This document shows positions 1-9,473 of a stretch of 30,878 bases of DNA, in pieces. A program made the translations under genes and the position numbers. Positions within the stretch are counted from its first letter, which is position 1; every line of letters starts with the position of its first letter. Origin of the DNA: Conidiobolus incongruus B7586 (lineage: Eukaryota > Entomophthoromycota > Entomophthoromycetes > Entomophthorales > Conidiobolaceae); the NCBI GenBank assembly GCA_000697335.1, contig JNEM01010241.1, positions 1 through 30,878 of the forward strand, in the 5' to 3' direction. The notes below the pieces were generated by a model, which was given only the letters and a program-made list of their open reading frames with translations, was not told the origin of the DNA and did not search any database.

Positions 1-896
1 TTATATAATATTTTTGTATTAATTAATAAAATAAAGAAATATTAATAATTATTTTTTAATTTAACTAAAGAATTATATAATTAATTTAACATTAATTATA
101 TAAATATATTATATATATCAAAATATAACCTTAAATTCATTAATAAGAATATAAAATAGATATCTTATAATTTAATATAATCTTGAAAAACTAGAATAAT
201 TTTAATTTAACAAAACTTATTAAAATAATATTAAAAATAAAAGTTATTATAATTAATAAATCTTAAATTCTATTATTTAACTTTTTCATTAAAAATAAAA
301 TAAAATATTAAGTTATAATAATTCCTATTATAAATTTTAAATAAAAATTTTAATAATAAACTAATATTGATTATTATGATAAATATTAATAGTATATAGT
401 TTTCTTATTTAATTTTTAAAGGTAAACTTATTAATAATGAGTTTTATATTATTTTGTAAATAAAACAAATTTTGATTAATATTTATTATTAATTTAAAAT
501 ACCTATTATTTTATATTATAATAATAAATTAAATAAAAATTATAAAAGATTTCCTATATAAAAAAATTAAAAAAAAACTACCATATTTAATATATTAATT
601 AGATTACAAACTATGTGACTATAATTGTTTTAAAATATTAAAAAATATTCTTATAAGAAAACAAATTCCTATAAGCATATTAAATTAGTTTTCAAAACAT
701 CAAATCTCAGTTTTTAATAAAAAGAATTATTTTCTAAGTATTAAAAACTTGCCAAAAATATAGCTAAAAGTTATTGATATTAACTGAGAGTATTAATTTT
801 ATATTGTGTAATAAATTTTATAAATCATATAATAATATTTTTATTTAATTATAATTTTAATTTTATAGTTGTATCATTATTGAATTTCTGTACTAA
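1..896 (+). mobile_element. Decayed mariner (Tc1/mariner) copy 1, 5' end outside window
   Basis: This is a degenerate copy of the mariner found at 7775-9098. From about position 10 to the end it aligns at a nearly constant offset of about 8,175-8,200 bases. Shared blocks include the region around 150 (matching 8325) and the transposase C-terminus at about 541-796. The transposase stop is TAA at 794-796. The right terminal inverted repeat ends with CTAA at 893-896, followed by TA at 897-898. Nearly every remaining C or G of copy 2 is T or A here, and the reading frame is full of stops, so the copy is certainly dead. Its left end would lie about 420 bases before the window. It is the most eroded of the three copies, which suggests it is the oldest or the most heavily mutated. 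Confidence 0.85.
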
Positions 897-1424
897 TATT
901 ATAAAAACATAAGATATTCATTAATATTTTAATTATATTTATCAAAAAATTCAAAAATAACTCTAAATTATTACTAAATTCCAAATAATAAATCAACTAT
1001 TAATAGATTAAAATTTGACTATAATATAAAGCTTGTTATATAGGTTCTAATTTAAATATATTTCAAATTTTTTAAAAATATTAATATTATTTAATAGTTT
1101 CAAATTATAGAATATAATAATTAAATAATAATTCAATAATTTTTTGAATTAATCTATTTAGTTAAAAATATTAAATCCTAATATAAAATTTATAATAATT
1201 TTATAAAAATCAATATTATTCATATTAGAATTATAAATTAATTTTTTTACTATCATTTTTCATTATATAAATACAAATTATAAATGAACAAAAAAAGAAA
1301 TTTGGAAAAAAAATATTTTCAAATTATAAACGCAGTATATCGTGTTTATATTCTTAATAAATAAGTCGATAATATAATCATAATTTCTAAATATTTTATA
1401 ATGATATATATTTGAAATTAATAA
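897..1424. other. AT-rich spacer, nothing recognised
   Basis: This stretch is very A+T-rich, with no frame of note and no repeat that I can relate to other parts of the window. Confidence 0.5.
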
Positions 1425-2160
1425 TTAGTCTAAATATCTAGTATTAAAACTATTTAAGAGAGCAGTATTTTGATCAGGAATAGTATGAGGTAATCCGAGA
1501 TAATCAGCTATAAGATGAGTTAAAAAGGGAGTTTTATTAATTCGAGCAAATAGCAGGGGCAGACTCAAATCAGGCAGACCTTGATATGAATCATCCAAAT
1601 TTGGGTTTTTATAATATAGGTCTGGTAGAGTGATTTAGGAGTTATTGTGGTTGTTTAGTTGAGTAGCCAATCAATGAAGAGCAGATGAATCTGTATGCGA
1701 TAGAAGAAGATTATTACATTGGGCTGCTGTAAGAATGCTATTTTTATATCAGCTTAACATTGATTTGGCTTAAATAATCTTGTGAGATCCCAAAGTGCTA
1801 TCCTTGACACCATTTTTAACCACGGGTTCTATTTTATAAGGAGGGTTTACCTTAATTGACCGTTACTTGCGACACATGCTGTAATATTGATCAGGCTTAA
1901 TGATTAAATCCAATGGCTAATTCCAAAGACCACTTTAACCAATAAACCCTCAAATACACTTATTATTGGTGACAACAATAACCACTGTCTCTCACATTAC
2001 AAGATCCATAATACCCATAGAGAAACTACAATATGCAGAATAAATATAACTATAAAATATTTGTATTGAAGGTTATAATTTAAATTATCATGACAAATTT
2101 TACCTGAGTGACCTCCTAGAAAACATTGACTGCATTTATATCTGAATGAACTGGCACTCA
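1425..2160 (-). pseudogene. Decayed gene of unknown identity (relic A)
   Basis: The stretch is visibly richer in G+C than its surroundings. Read on the minus strand from 2025 down to a terminal TAA at 1425-1427, one frame gives about 200 codons of protein-like sequence with about nine stops and no frameshift that I could find. Each stop (TGA, TAA or TAG) can be derived by one C-to-T change from CGA, CAA or CAG, or from TGG. The C-terminal part is the most convincing, with segments such as LPLLFARINKTPFLTHL and IADYLGLPHTIPDQNTALL. An intron-like GTA..AG segment of 78 nt at 2103-2026 matches the intron size of the intact genes nearby, and a short exon-like piece precedes it to about 2160. I do not recognise the family. 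A host gene is favoured because of the intron, but an unknown transposon gene is possible. Confidence 0.5.
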
Positions 2161-2704
2161 CTATGCTAAATATTTGCTTGAAATGATTTTAAATTGTACT
2201 AATTATATTATGATATTTATGATGATTATTAATAGATTTAAAATATCGATAATGAGATGAATAGTACTACTAAATTGAATAACTATTATTTCAATATTGT
2301 ATATTTGATAATTATAGATATTTGTGCTAAATATAGTCAATTATAGAAATTGACTTAATTCAAAAACTGAAATATGATCATTATGAAGTTGATTTTCATT
2401 AATTATATAAAGTTAACAAGGTTAACTTTCAAATTTATAAAAGCTTGACCAATGTTCGGTTAAAATATATAATTATAAGAGATTAAATATTCTATAGTTT
2501 AATAAATTGAGGATTCTTCAATTCAAAATCTCATTATAAATATTATAATTTTATCAAAGTATTTTATTTATTATTAATTAAAATATAAAATGATATTATC
2601 TTGATTATTTAATAATTTCCAATTAAAATTATTAATTTTTCAATTCGCATATAATAAATAATTTATCCATCTCGATTTATTAGTTGATGATTAATAAAAT
2701 TGGG
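2161..2704. other. AT-rich intergenic region upstream of the aldo-keto reductase
   Basis: No coding frame or RNA gene is seen. The last part must contain the promoter of the gene that starts at 2781. Confidence 0.4.
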
Positions 2705-2713
2705 TATATATAG
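2705..2713 (+). promoter_or_regulatory. Putative TATA box of the aldo-keto reductase gene
   Basis: TATATATAG lies about 70 bases before the ATG at 2781, directly after a short G run (TGGG). The Zn2Cys6 gene has its TATA-like element at nearly the same distance from its ATG. In so AT-rich a background the match alone is weak. Confidence 0.35.
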
Positions 2714-2780
2714 ATAAATTGAGACTGGGAATTATAATAAAAATATATCATTAATACGAACTGGATAAATCTTGATAACA

Positions 2781-3909
2781 ATGACCAATATGATTTATCG
2801 TAGATTGGGACGTAGTGGTCTCAAAGTTTCTGTTCTTGCATTCGGAGGAGGGTAATAAATAATATACTTAATTAATATATCTATATACTAATACATTTAT
2901 ATTTTCTAGTGGCACTATTGGTTATAACGTTGATCAAGGTAATACATAATATATATTATTACTAGAGTTTCAATCAATTTGAGATTTCATAGCTCTTGCC
3001 GATCAATTATTGAAAGTTGCTTTTGAAAATGGCATCAATTTTTTTGATAATGCCGAAGTTTATTCAAGAGGCCAGAGTGAAATTGTTATGGGTCAAGCTA
3101 TCAAAAACAATGGTTTCAAGCGTGAAGATATTGTTGTATCTACTAAAATCTTTTGGGGAACTGGAGGCTGGGGTCCTAATGCCAAAGGTCTTTCTAAGAA
3201 GCATTTGATTGAAGGTGCTAATGCCAGTTTGAAACGTCTTCAAATGGACTATGTGGATTTGATCTTTGCTCACCGTCCTGATCCTGAAGTTCCTATGGAA
3301 GAAATCGTTCGTGGATTCAATTTCTTAATCAATCAAGGCAAAGCTTTCTACTGGGGTACTAGTGAATGGAGTGCTCAACAGATCACTGAAGCCCATGCAG
3401 TTGCTCAGAGATTAGGCTTAGAGGGACCAGCTATGGAACAACCTGAATATAATTTATTCGAAAGAGAAAAGATTGAAAAAGAATTTATTCCAATTTTCGA
3501 GAATATCGGATTAGGAACTACTGTTTGGAGTCCTTTAGCATCTGGCGTCTTGACCGGAAAGTATAACGACGGTATTCCCGAAGGAAGTCGTCTAGATGCC
3601 AAGGAAGGGTATGGCAAAATGATGGCTGATAGATATAATACTCCTGAAGGAAAGGCCAGAATTGAGAAGGTACGTAAACTAACCCCTATTGCTGAGAGAT
3701 TGGGATTTACTCCTGCTCAATTGGCCATTGCTTGGGTTATCAAAAATCCCAATGTATCTTCTGTGATCACTGGAGCTACTAAGGTTCAACAACTTGAAGA
3801 CAACTTGAAGGCTCTTGATGCTGTTAAAAAGTTGACGCCTGAAATTCTTCAAGAAATCGAAGATATCTTCCAAACTAATCCCACTCCAGTTCCAAATTGG
3901 AGAGGGTAG
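2781..3909 (+). CDS. Aldo-keto reductase, Kv channel beta-subunit type
   Basis: NADPH-dependent oxidoreductase of the aldo-keto reductase superfamily, closest in layout to voltage-gated potassium channel beta-subunit-like proteins. Exons are 2781-2851, 2910-2938 and 2993-3909. The introns (58 and 54 nt) start GTAATA and end TAG; the first contains the branch-like TACTAAT. The product is 338 aa, a full-length (beta/alpha)8 barrel. It opens with YRRLGRSGLKVS and keeps the catalytic tetrad: D52 and Y57 (FFDNAEVYS), K85 (STKIFWG) and H127 (FAHRPDP). The SVITGATKVQQLEDN segment near the C-terminus is the usual NADPH-binding region. M1 and M4 are both possible starts; M4 gives the family's usual N-terminus. 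The substrate cannot be told, nor whether it binds a channel. A dead duplicate lies 3.7 kb downstream. Confidence 0.95.
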
Positions 3910-4537
3910 ACTATATATTCAAATAATTACAACTTAAATTTTATTAATACAATTCATTCAAATTACACTTAATTTATTATTTATTGCAATTTGATATTGG
4001 AACTTTGATTATACATTAGTATATTATATATAATTAGAGCTAGGTATAAGTTTTAATCTGTATAATTTATCAAAATAGATTATTACCTTTATTTTCACCC
4101 AATATTCATTCATTATTATTCAATTCTCATGACAATCTTGAAATATTTAATAATATTATTTCCACTGTATATATTCAATTAGTTTGACTAATAAAAATTT
4201 TTCACATTTTTAAATTAACAATAAATTTTAAATAAAATTTTATTTATTTTATAAATGAATAATGCAAAGAATGATTGATTAACATTTTCATCATTATGAT
4301 ATATTTTAACATAATCATTAATATAATATAATATAATATATATTATTTTAAATTTAAATAATCAATATTTTTTTTCAAATATTCTCAATAGAGTGGTTAT
4401 AAATAAAGACAATTAATTGAAATTTCAATTATAAAATTGAATTAATGGTATATATTTAGAATTTTTAATTTGAATATTTAAAATATTCAAATAGACTCAA
4501 AACCTATCCCTACCTTTAATATTTTCAAAATTTGTCA
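3910..4537. other. AT-rich spacer downstream of the aldo-keto reductase
   Basis: This must hold the 3' end of the transcript. No gene, RNA or repeat is recognised. Confidence 0.4.
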
Positions 4538-4698
4538 TTAATCAAAGTTTATATTACAAATTACTAAACATTGAATAAAATGAAACATATTGGAACTTGA
4601 GTTAAAATAGTTAAAATTGAAATATATCTTCTTATTTGAATAAGATATAAATATAAACTTTTTATATTCTTTAACATATTGCTGTATTTTGAAAATAC

Positions 4699-4952
4699 CT
4701 GTCTGTCTTGATTCAATAGTTAAATCCACATCAGCCCTCATTTATAGTAACTTTGTTGGTCTATAACCAAATGATATTCTTTAGTTCCATTTATTAGAAT
4801 TTATCCAAATCCTATGAAACTCACTGAAATAATTATTCAAACCCAGAAGTGACAGGGATGGAAAAGAGGTTTTTTCTGAATATGCTGCTATGATGTATCA
4901 ACAGTAAGCCGGCTTTAAGGTATATAGTCCCGATACGTCAAAGAGCAGGATT
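4699..4952 (-). pseudogene. Decayed coding stretch of unknown identity (relic B)
   Basis: Read on the minus strand from about 4952, one frame runs some 85 codons with three stops and no frameshift. It begins LLFDVSGLYTLKPAYC, continues through SLSLLGLNNYFSEFHRIW and RISFGYRPTKLL, and ends MRADVDLTIESRQT before a possible GTATTT splice donor at 4698. The open frame technically continues to 4538, but composition drops to background after the donor. The stops are TGA and TAA, each derivable from an Arg or Gln codon by C-to-T. G+C is clearly above the flanks. The family is not recognised. A fungal transcription factor middle region was considered because of the hydrophobic pattern around NNYFSEFHRIW, but I cannot support that further. 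Confidence 0.45.
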
Positions 4953-5499
4953 AATAAATAATTTACTATATTGTATTACGAGTACTTTTCTAACAACAAT
5001 CTTTATTTTCAAAACTTATTTTAAAGTAAAACAATATTTTTATATTCTTTAATTATTTTTGGATATCAATAAACAACGCTAATTATATAATTAACAGAAC
5101 TAATATTGTTCAAAATCATTTAGAATATTATTCAAATCTACTTTGTAATAATCAATACAACTAAGAAGGAGACCTTATTTCAAATATTACTCTTATATTA
5201 CTAATTTTGAATATGAACAATTGATAGAATTAGATAAATTCAATTAAAAACATTAGAATTTATATAATATTAATTTACTCTAACACTCAGAAATAAAAAC
5301 ATTTTTATATCATATTTAGTAGAGATATGTGATTTCTTCACTTTTAAAAATTATGAAATAATTAAATATAGAAACAACTTGATATATAAAATTAATTTGA
5401 ACTATAATTTCAAAATATATATGATGAAAAGGAATATAAAACAGAATACTATTGTCCTATATGAAAAATAGATGAAATGTTGAAAAAAATTGATTAGAT

Positions 5500-5504
5500 A
5501 AAAA
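5500..5504 (-). terminator. Pol III terminator of tRNA-Leu
   Basis: On the tRNA strand a run of five T lies 7 nt beyond the discriminator base. This is the usual RNA polymerase III stop signal. Confidence 0.7.
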
Positions 5505-5511
5505 TTTAGGA

Positions 5512-5593
5512 TGATCAGAGAGAGGTTCGAACTCTCGCCTCCGAAGAGACCACGGCCTTAACGTGGCGCCTTAGACCACTCGGCCATCTGACC
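5512..5593 (-). tRNA. tRNA-Leu, anticodon AAG
   Basis: 82 nt, without intron. On the minus strand the acceptor arms GGTCAGA and TCTGATC pair with one G-T wobble, followed by discriminator A. The D arm carries the A box (GGCCGAGTGG). The anticodon stem CCACG/CGTGG closes a seven-base loop TTAAGGC with anticodon AAG, which reads CUU and, through inosine, CUC. A long class II variable arm (TCTCTTCGGAGGC) fits leucine. The T arm GAGAG-TTCGAAC-CTCTC holds the B box. The Watson-Crick stems are intact, so the gene looks functional. CCA is not encoded, as expected for a nuclear eukaryotic tRNA. Confidence 0.95.
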
Positions 5594-6523
5594 ATAACTA
5601 ATTTGATAAACTAATTAAATTGACACTTCAATCACATAAAAACTTTACTCATAAAATATTCCTATCCATTTCATAATTATTACATCACATTCAAAATTCT
5701 GCTTTTACTAAAAATTAATTTTCCAAATATTTAAACATAACTTAATAATGCCTGTCTAGTAAATAGTTCATAAACAATTAACATTTACTTATCATAATTG
5801 CATTTGATTGCAATCATTGATTATTTTTATTTTATTATACATGATAATAACTTTCTTTTATACCATATTCTATTAAATCAAATATTATTATTTCAAATTT
5901 ATAAACTTATTAAACTTATAAACATTTAATTTTTTAAGTTGAAATTTGGAAAAAGCTTATGTGAAACTGAAACATTTATTATTATTACAAACTTTGAAAA
6001 TAATTTGAATATGGTGAATTTGTATAGATAAATTGTTTCACAAGATAATATAATTTGAAAATTTGAAATTATTATTCATAATTTTATTCATATATATCAA
6101 TAAACTATTTTATTGAGTAATTGAGATTCAAAATTTAGAAAATGGGCATATAAGATACATTATGAAATGAATCAAATTATTTATATTATGAAAAAATTAA
6201 ATAATACTAATTTTAATTCTTAACATTTAGTATTCAAATTGTAAATATTTGAAAGAATAATATTTATTAGATTAAAAAAATATTATTTATGATGATAATC
6301 TTATTAATACATCATATGAAATTAAAATAACTGGATTCAATAATTACTAATGACAAATTTTATTTAAAGCATTTCATTTCAATTGTATTTTAATGATTTG
6401 AAAGAAATTAGGAATATATTTATCTTCAACTATTAAATAATCTTTCAATGTAAATTAATTTATTAGGATTTTGAAATAGAATAGCTATCTAATTAAAAAA
6501 TCCATTGAACTAATTATAACAAT
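5594..6523. other. AT-rich intergenic region
   Basis: Extremely AT-rich. No frame, RNA structure or repeat is recognised. Confidence 0.4.
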
Positions 6524-7648
6524 AATGACTAAGATTGAATTATCGTAGAGTGGGAGATGTGATTTTAAATTTCCTGTCATTTCCTATGGTGGATGGCAAA
6601 AAATCCAATCTTCTCTTTGATATCAACATACTAACCAATAGCATGCGATATACTGGTTCAAAATTGGTAATAGAGTTGGTCAATTTGATTTATTTAAGGT
6701 TTTACAACATCATAATCATAACTAATATAATAATGAACAGAGTTTGCCGACTGATTGATGAAAGCAGTATTTGATAAAAGAATCAGCTACTTTGATAATC
6801 CTGAAGTATATTCACAAAGACAAAGTGAAATTGTTATGGATCAAGTTATCAAAAACGATGGTTTCAAAAGTGAAGGTTTTGTTGTGCCTGCTAAAATCTT
6901 TTTGGGAACTAGAGGCTGGGTCCTTAATGCCAAAAGCCCTTCTAAGAAGCATTTGATTGAAGGTGCTAATGCTAGTTTGAAATGACTCCAATTAGATTAT
7001 GTTGATATTAGCTTTACTCACTATCCTGATCCTGAAGTTCCTATAGCAGAAATCGTTCGTGGATTCAATTTTTTAATCAATCAATGTAAAAATTTTTATT
7101 AAGGAACTGGTGAATGGAGCGCTCAGTAGATGATTGAAGCCCATGCCATTGCTCAAAGATTGAGCTTGGAAGTTCCAGGTAGGAAGAAACCTCAATACAA
7201 TTTGAAAGAGTGAAAATTGAAATAAATACCTTCTCATCCCCAATTATTTCGGATTAGAAACCATCATCTAGAGCTCTCTTTTTTCAAGTGTCCTAACTGC
7301 CAAGTATAATGATGGTCTTTCTGAATCGAGTCGTGTTAGTACAAAGGATGGATGGGGTAAAATTCTTCGTGGCAGATTGAACACATCAGAAGGAAAGGTC
7401 AGAATTGAAAAAAGAAAATTAACATCTGTAGCTGAGAAGCTCGATTGCGCAATTGGCCGATTAGCAATTGCTTGATATTTAAAGAATCCAAATGATTGAC
7501 TATTACCACTGGAACTACTAAGATTGAACAATTATTTGATATTTTAAAATCATTTAAAGTTGTTGATATTTTAATACCTGAAATTTTTGACCAAGTTGAA
7601 AACATTTACTAAACACAACCTGAACCTGTGAAAAATATGAAGATTTAA
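6524..7648 (+). pseudogene. Aldo-keto reductase pseudogene, duplicate of the 2781 gene
   Basis: This is a direct-orientation copy of the intact gene at 2781-3909, recognisable over its whole length. It opens ATGACTAAG.. with an exon-1-like stretch containing TATCGTAGAGTGGGA. The third-exon homology starts at 6741 after a CAG acceptor, 217 bases from the ATG against 212 in the intact gene. So the two-intron layout was copied and the duplication was at DNA level, not by retroposition. Homology continues through FDNPEVYS, AKIFLGTRGW, a long stretch matching SKKHLIEGANASL, and the C-terminal region to TAA at 7646-7648. It is broken by several in-frame stops, including TAG for a Gln codon (CAG) and TAA for a Trp codon, and by at least two frame changes around 7200-7300 and 7490. 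It looks too diverged to be recent. No product is expected. Confidence 0.92.
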
Positions 7649-7776
7649 AATGTTGCATTACTTTTTACATCGTGGTCAATAAATATGATTTATTTAATTT
7701 AAAAGGCCTTGATCATACTAATTATATGCTTTCGTTTCTAATCATTATAATTGTTTATATCATGATTCAGAAAATA

Positions 7777-7808
7777 TTAGTATGGAAATTAAGAAATGGC
7801 AAATTTTT
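7777..7808 (+). repeat. Left terminal inverted repeat of mariner copy 2
   Basis: About 30 nt. It pairs with 9065-9096 with four substitutions and one single-base gap; three of the four substitutions are A/G differences. Confidence 0.8.
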
Positions 7809-7967
7809 TAATTTCCAATCTTTCAAACATATTATACATTTTGAAAGATTATATATATATAAAATATATAGGAAAATAAATATTTTCAAACTATATATAT
7901 ATATTCAATTTTAATTATTTTTTTTATTAAAATATTTTGATTTTAAAATTTACACTTAAATTTAATT

Positions 7968-9002
7968 ATGCTTAAACTAGATTGTGATTATCAAAAGGCT
8001 TTTATTTTTGTATCTTTAAAACTTAACTATAAACCCTCTAAAATCATCCAAAACTTGCAAACAGCTTATAAAGATGCTGCTTTATCTAAAACTACCATAT
8101 ATTGCTAGATTTGTGATTTTAAAGCTAGAAGGGACACTATTCAAAATTTACTAAAATCTAAAAGATTAATTTCTACTGTTACTTTTTTATTTACCAATAG
8201 AGTAAAAAAATATATTAAAAAATACCTTTTTATTTCTGCTAGAGAACTATCAAAGCAATTTAATATTAATTATACAAGCATGTTATATTTACTTAAGTTT
8301 AAACTTAAATTAATTAATAAAAATGTAAAATAGATACCTTATAATTTAACAGAAGCTTAAAAAAAAACTAGAGTAACTATAGCTAAACTAAACTTATTAA
8401 GGTATAACCAAAAACAAAGGTTTTTACAGCAAATACTTATAATTGATAAATCTTGGATTCTTTTATATAATCCTTTATTTAAAAATAAAACAAAATGTTA
8501 GGTTAAGCTAAATTAATCCCCTCTACAAATTCCAATAAATAAGCACTTTAAATATAAATGAATATTAATTGTTGTAATAGATTATAATGGTATATAGTTT
8601 TTTTATTTAATACTTCAAGGAAAATTAATTAATAGTAAGTTATATATTATTTTTTTAAATAAAACAATTTCTAAATGGTGTTCTCAATATAAATTAAAAA
8701 CACCTATTATTTTGCATGATAATTGCAAAATACATAAAACTAAAGCTGTAAAAGATTTTTTATATAAAAAAAATTAGAGGGAGTTACTACATCTAGTATA
8801 TTCACTTGATTATAATCTATATGATTATAATTGTTTTAGACAATTAAAAAAACAGCTTGCAAGAAAAAAAATTCCTGCAAACAAATTAAATTGGTTTGTG
8901 AAACATCAAATTTCAGTCCTTAATAAAAAGAACTGTTTTTTAGGTATTAGAAGCTTATTAAAAGTATAGAAAAGAGTTATTAATAATAAAAGAAGCTATT
9001 AA
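7968..9002 (+). pseudogene. Mariner transposase, inactivated by stop codons only
   Basis: From ATG 7968 to TAA 9002 is exactly 345 codons in a single frame, the normal mariner length of about 344 aa. The N-terminal helix-turn-helix region is followed by the catalytic DD34D domain: LIIDKSW (first Asp), ILHDNCK (second) and DYNLYDYNCF (third, 35 residues after the second). All three Asp survive. The frame carries about nine internal stops (TAG, TAA, TGA) and no indel that I could detect. Several stops sit where mariner transposases have Trp or Gln: the Trp before the NLTEA motif, the Gln of TEAQ, the Trp of the NW segment and the Trp of the C-terminal PKVW. Comparison with copy 3 shows TGG changed to TAG at the last two. 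The protein cannot be made. Confidence 0.93.
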
Positions 9003-9064
9003 TTTTATATTATTCATTAAATTTTATATATTATTTATTAATTTATTTGTTTAATTTTAATTTT

Positions 9065-9096
9065 AAAATTGTGCTATTACTTAATTTCTACACTAA
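9065..9096 (-). repeat. Right terminal inverted repeat of mariner copy 2
   Basis: Inverted partner of 7777-7808; the same right end is recognisable at 893-896 (copy 1) and at 30522 (copy 3). Confidence 0.8.
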
Positions 9097-9098
9097 TA

Positions 9099-9473
9099 TA
9101 TATTTGAAACTCTTAAATTATAATTGACAAATTGTGAACAAATCAATTTCTTTCATCACAATTGAGGAAATTGAATAATAAAATATATTATAAGCCAGCT
9201 CTAATTTTGCCTTTTTCATTATTATATTTAATCTGGTTTTATTTATTCAATATACTCATGTTATTCATTGAATATTTTATTTCCAACTTTACAATTGGTT
9301 ACTGCCTTAAAGTTTGTATGTTTAATAATGACATCATTTAATTCCATCAATCCCATAATTATTAACAAAGAATCCTCATTTTATAAATTATACAGCCACT
9401 ATTCTTTTAACCATGATTCAAAATACAATCAAAAATCTAAAACAAGCTCCAATAAACGAATTAATCAATTATA
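9099..9473. other. AT-rich region upstream of the SAM37-like gene
   Basis: A non-ATG frame at 9268-9474 ends exactly at the SAM37-like start (TAATG overlap), but its composition is low-complexity and it shows no domain. It is probably promoter and leader. Confidence 0.35.

Larger units (their letters stand above)
7775..9098 (+). mobile_element. Mariner DNA transposon, full-length but dead (copy 2)
   Basis: Complete mariner-type element of about 1,320 bases (7777-9096) flanked by TA at 7775-7776 and 9097-9098, the target duplication typical of Tc1/mariner. Imperfect terminal inverted repeats start TTAGTATGGAAATTAAG on the left and TTAGTGTAGAAATTAAG on the right (reverse complement). The interior is one transposase frame. 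It lies in an AT-rich region just beyond the aldo-keto reductase pseudogene. The ends agree with the right ends of copies 1 and 3, where the distance from transposase stop to element end is 100 and 94 bases, against 94 here. Confidence 0.92.

Noticed and set aside
3017-3873. Several frames of 63-70 codons across the aldo-keto reductase exon
   Set aside because: Shadows of the real frame, which has the catalytic tetrad and full-length homology.
7672-7914. Plus-strand 80-codon frame
   Set aside because: It crosses the left terminal repeat of mariner copy 2 and is Ile/Lys/Tyr-rich AT noise.
7968-9002. In-frame TAG/TAA/TGA read as a variant genetic code
   Set aside because: Intact genes in the window end at TAG or TAA and contain none internally, and all three stop types appear in the dead copies. 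Decay explains this better than recoding.
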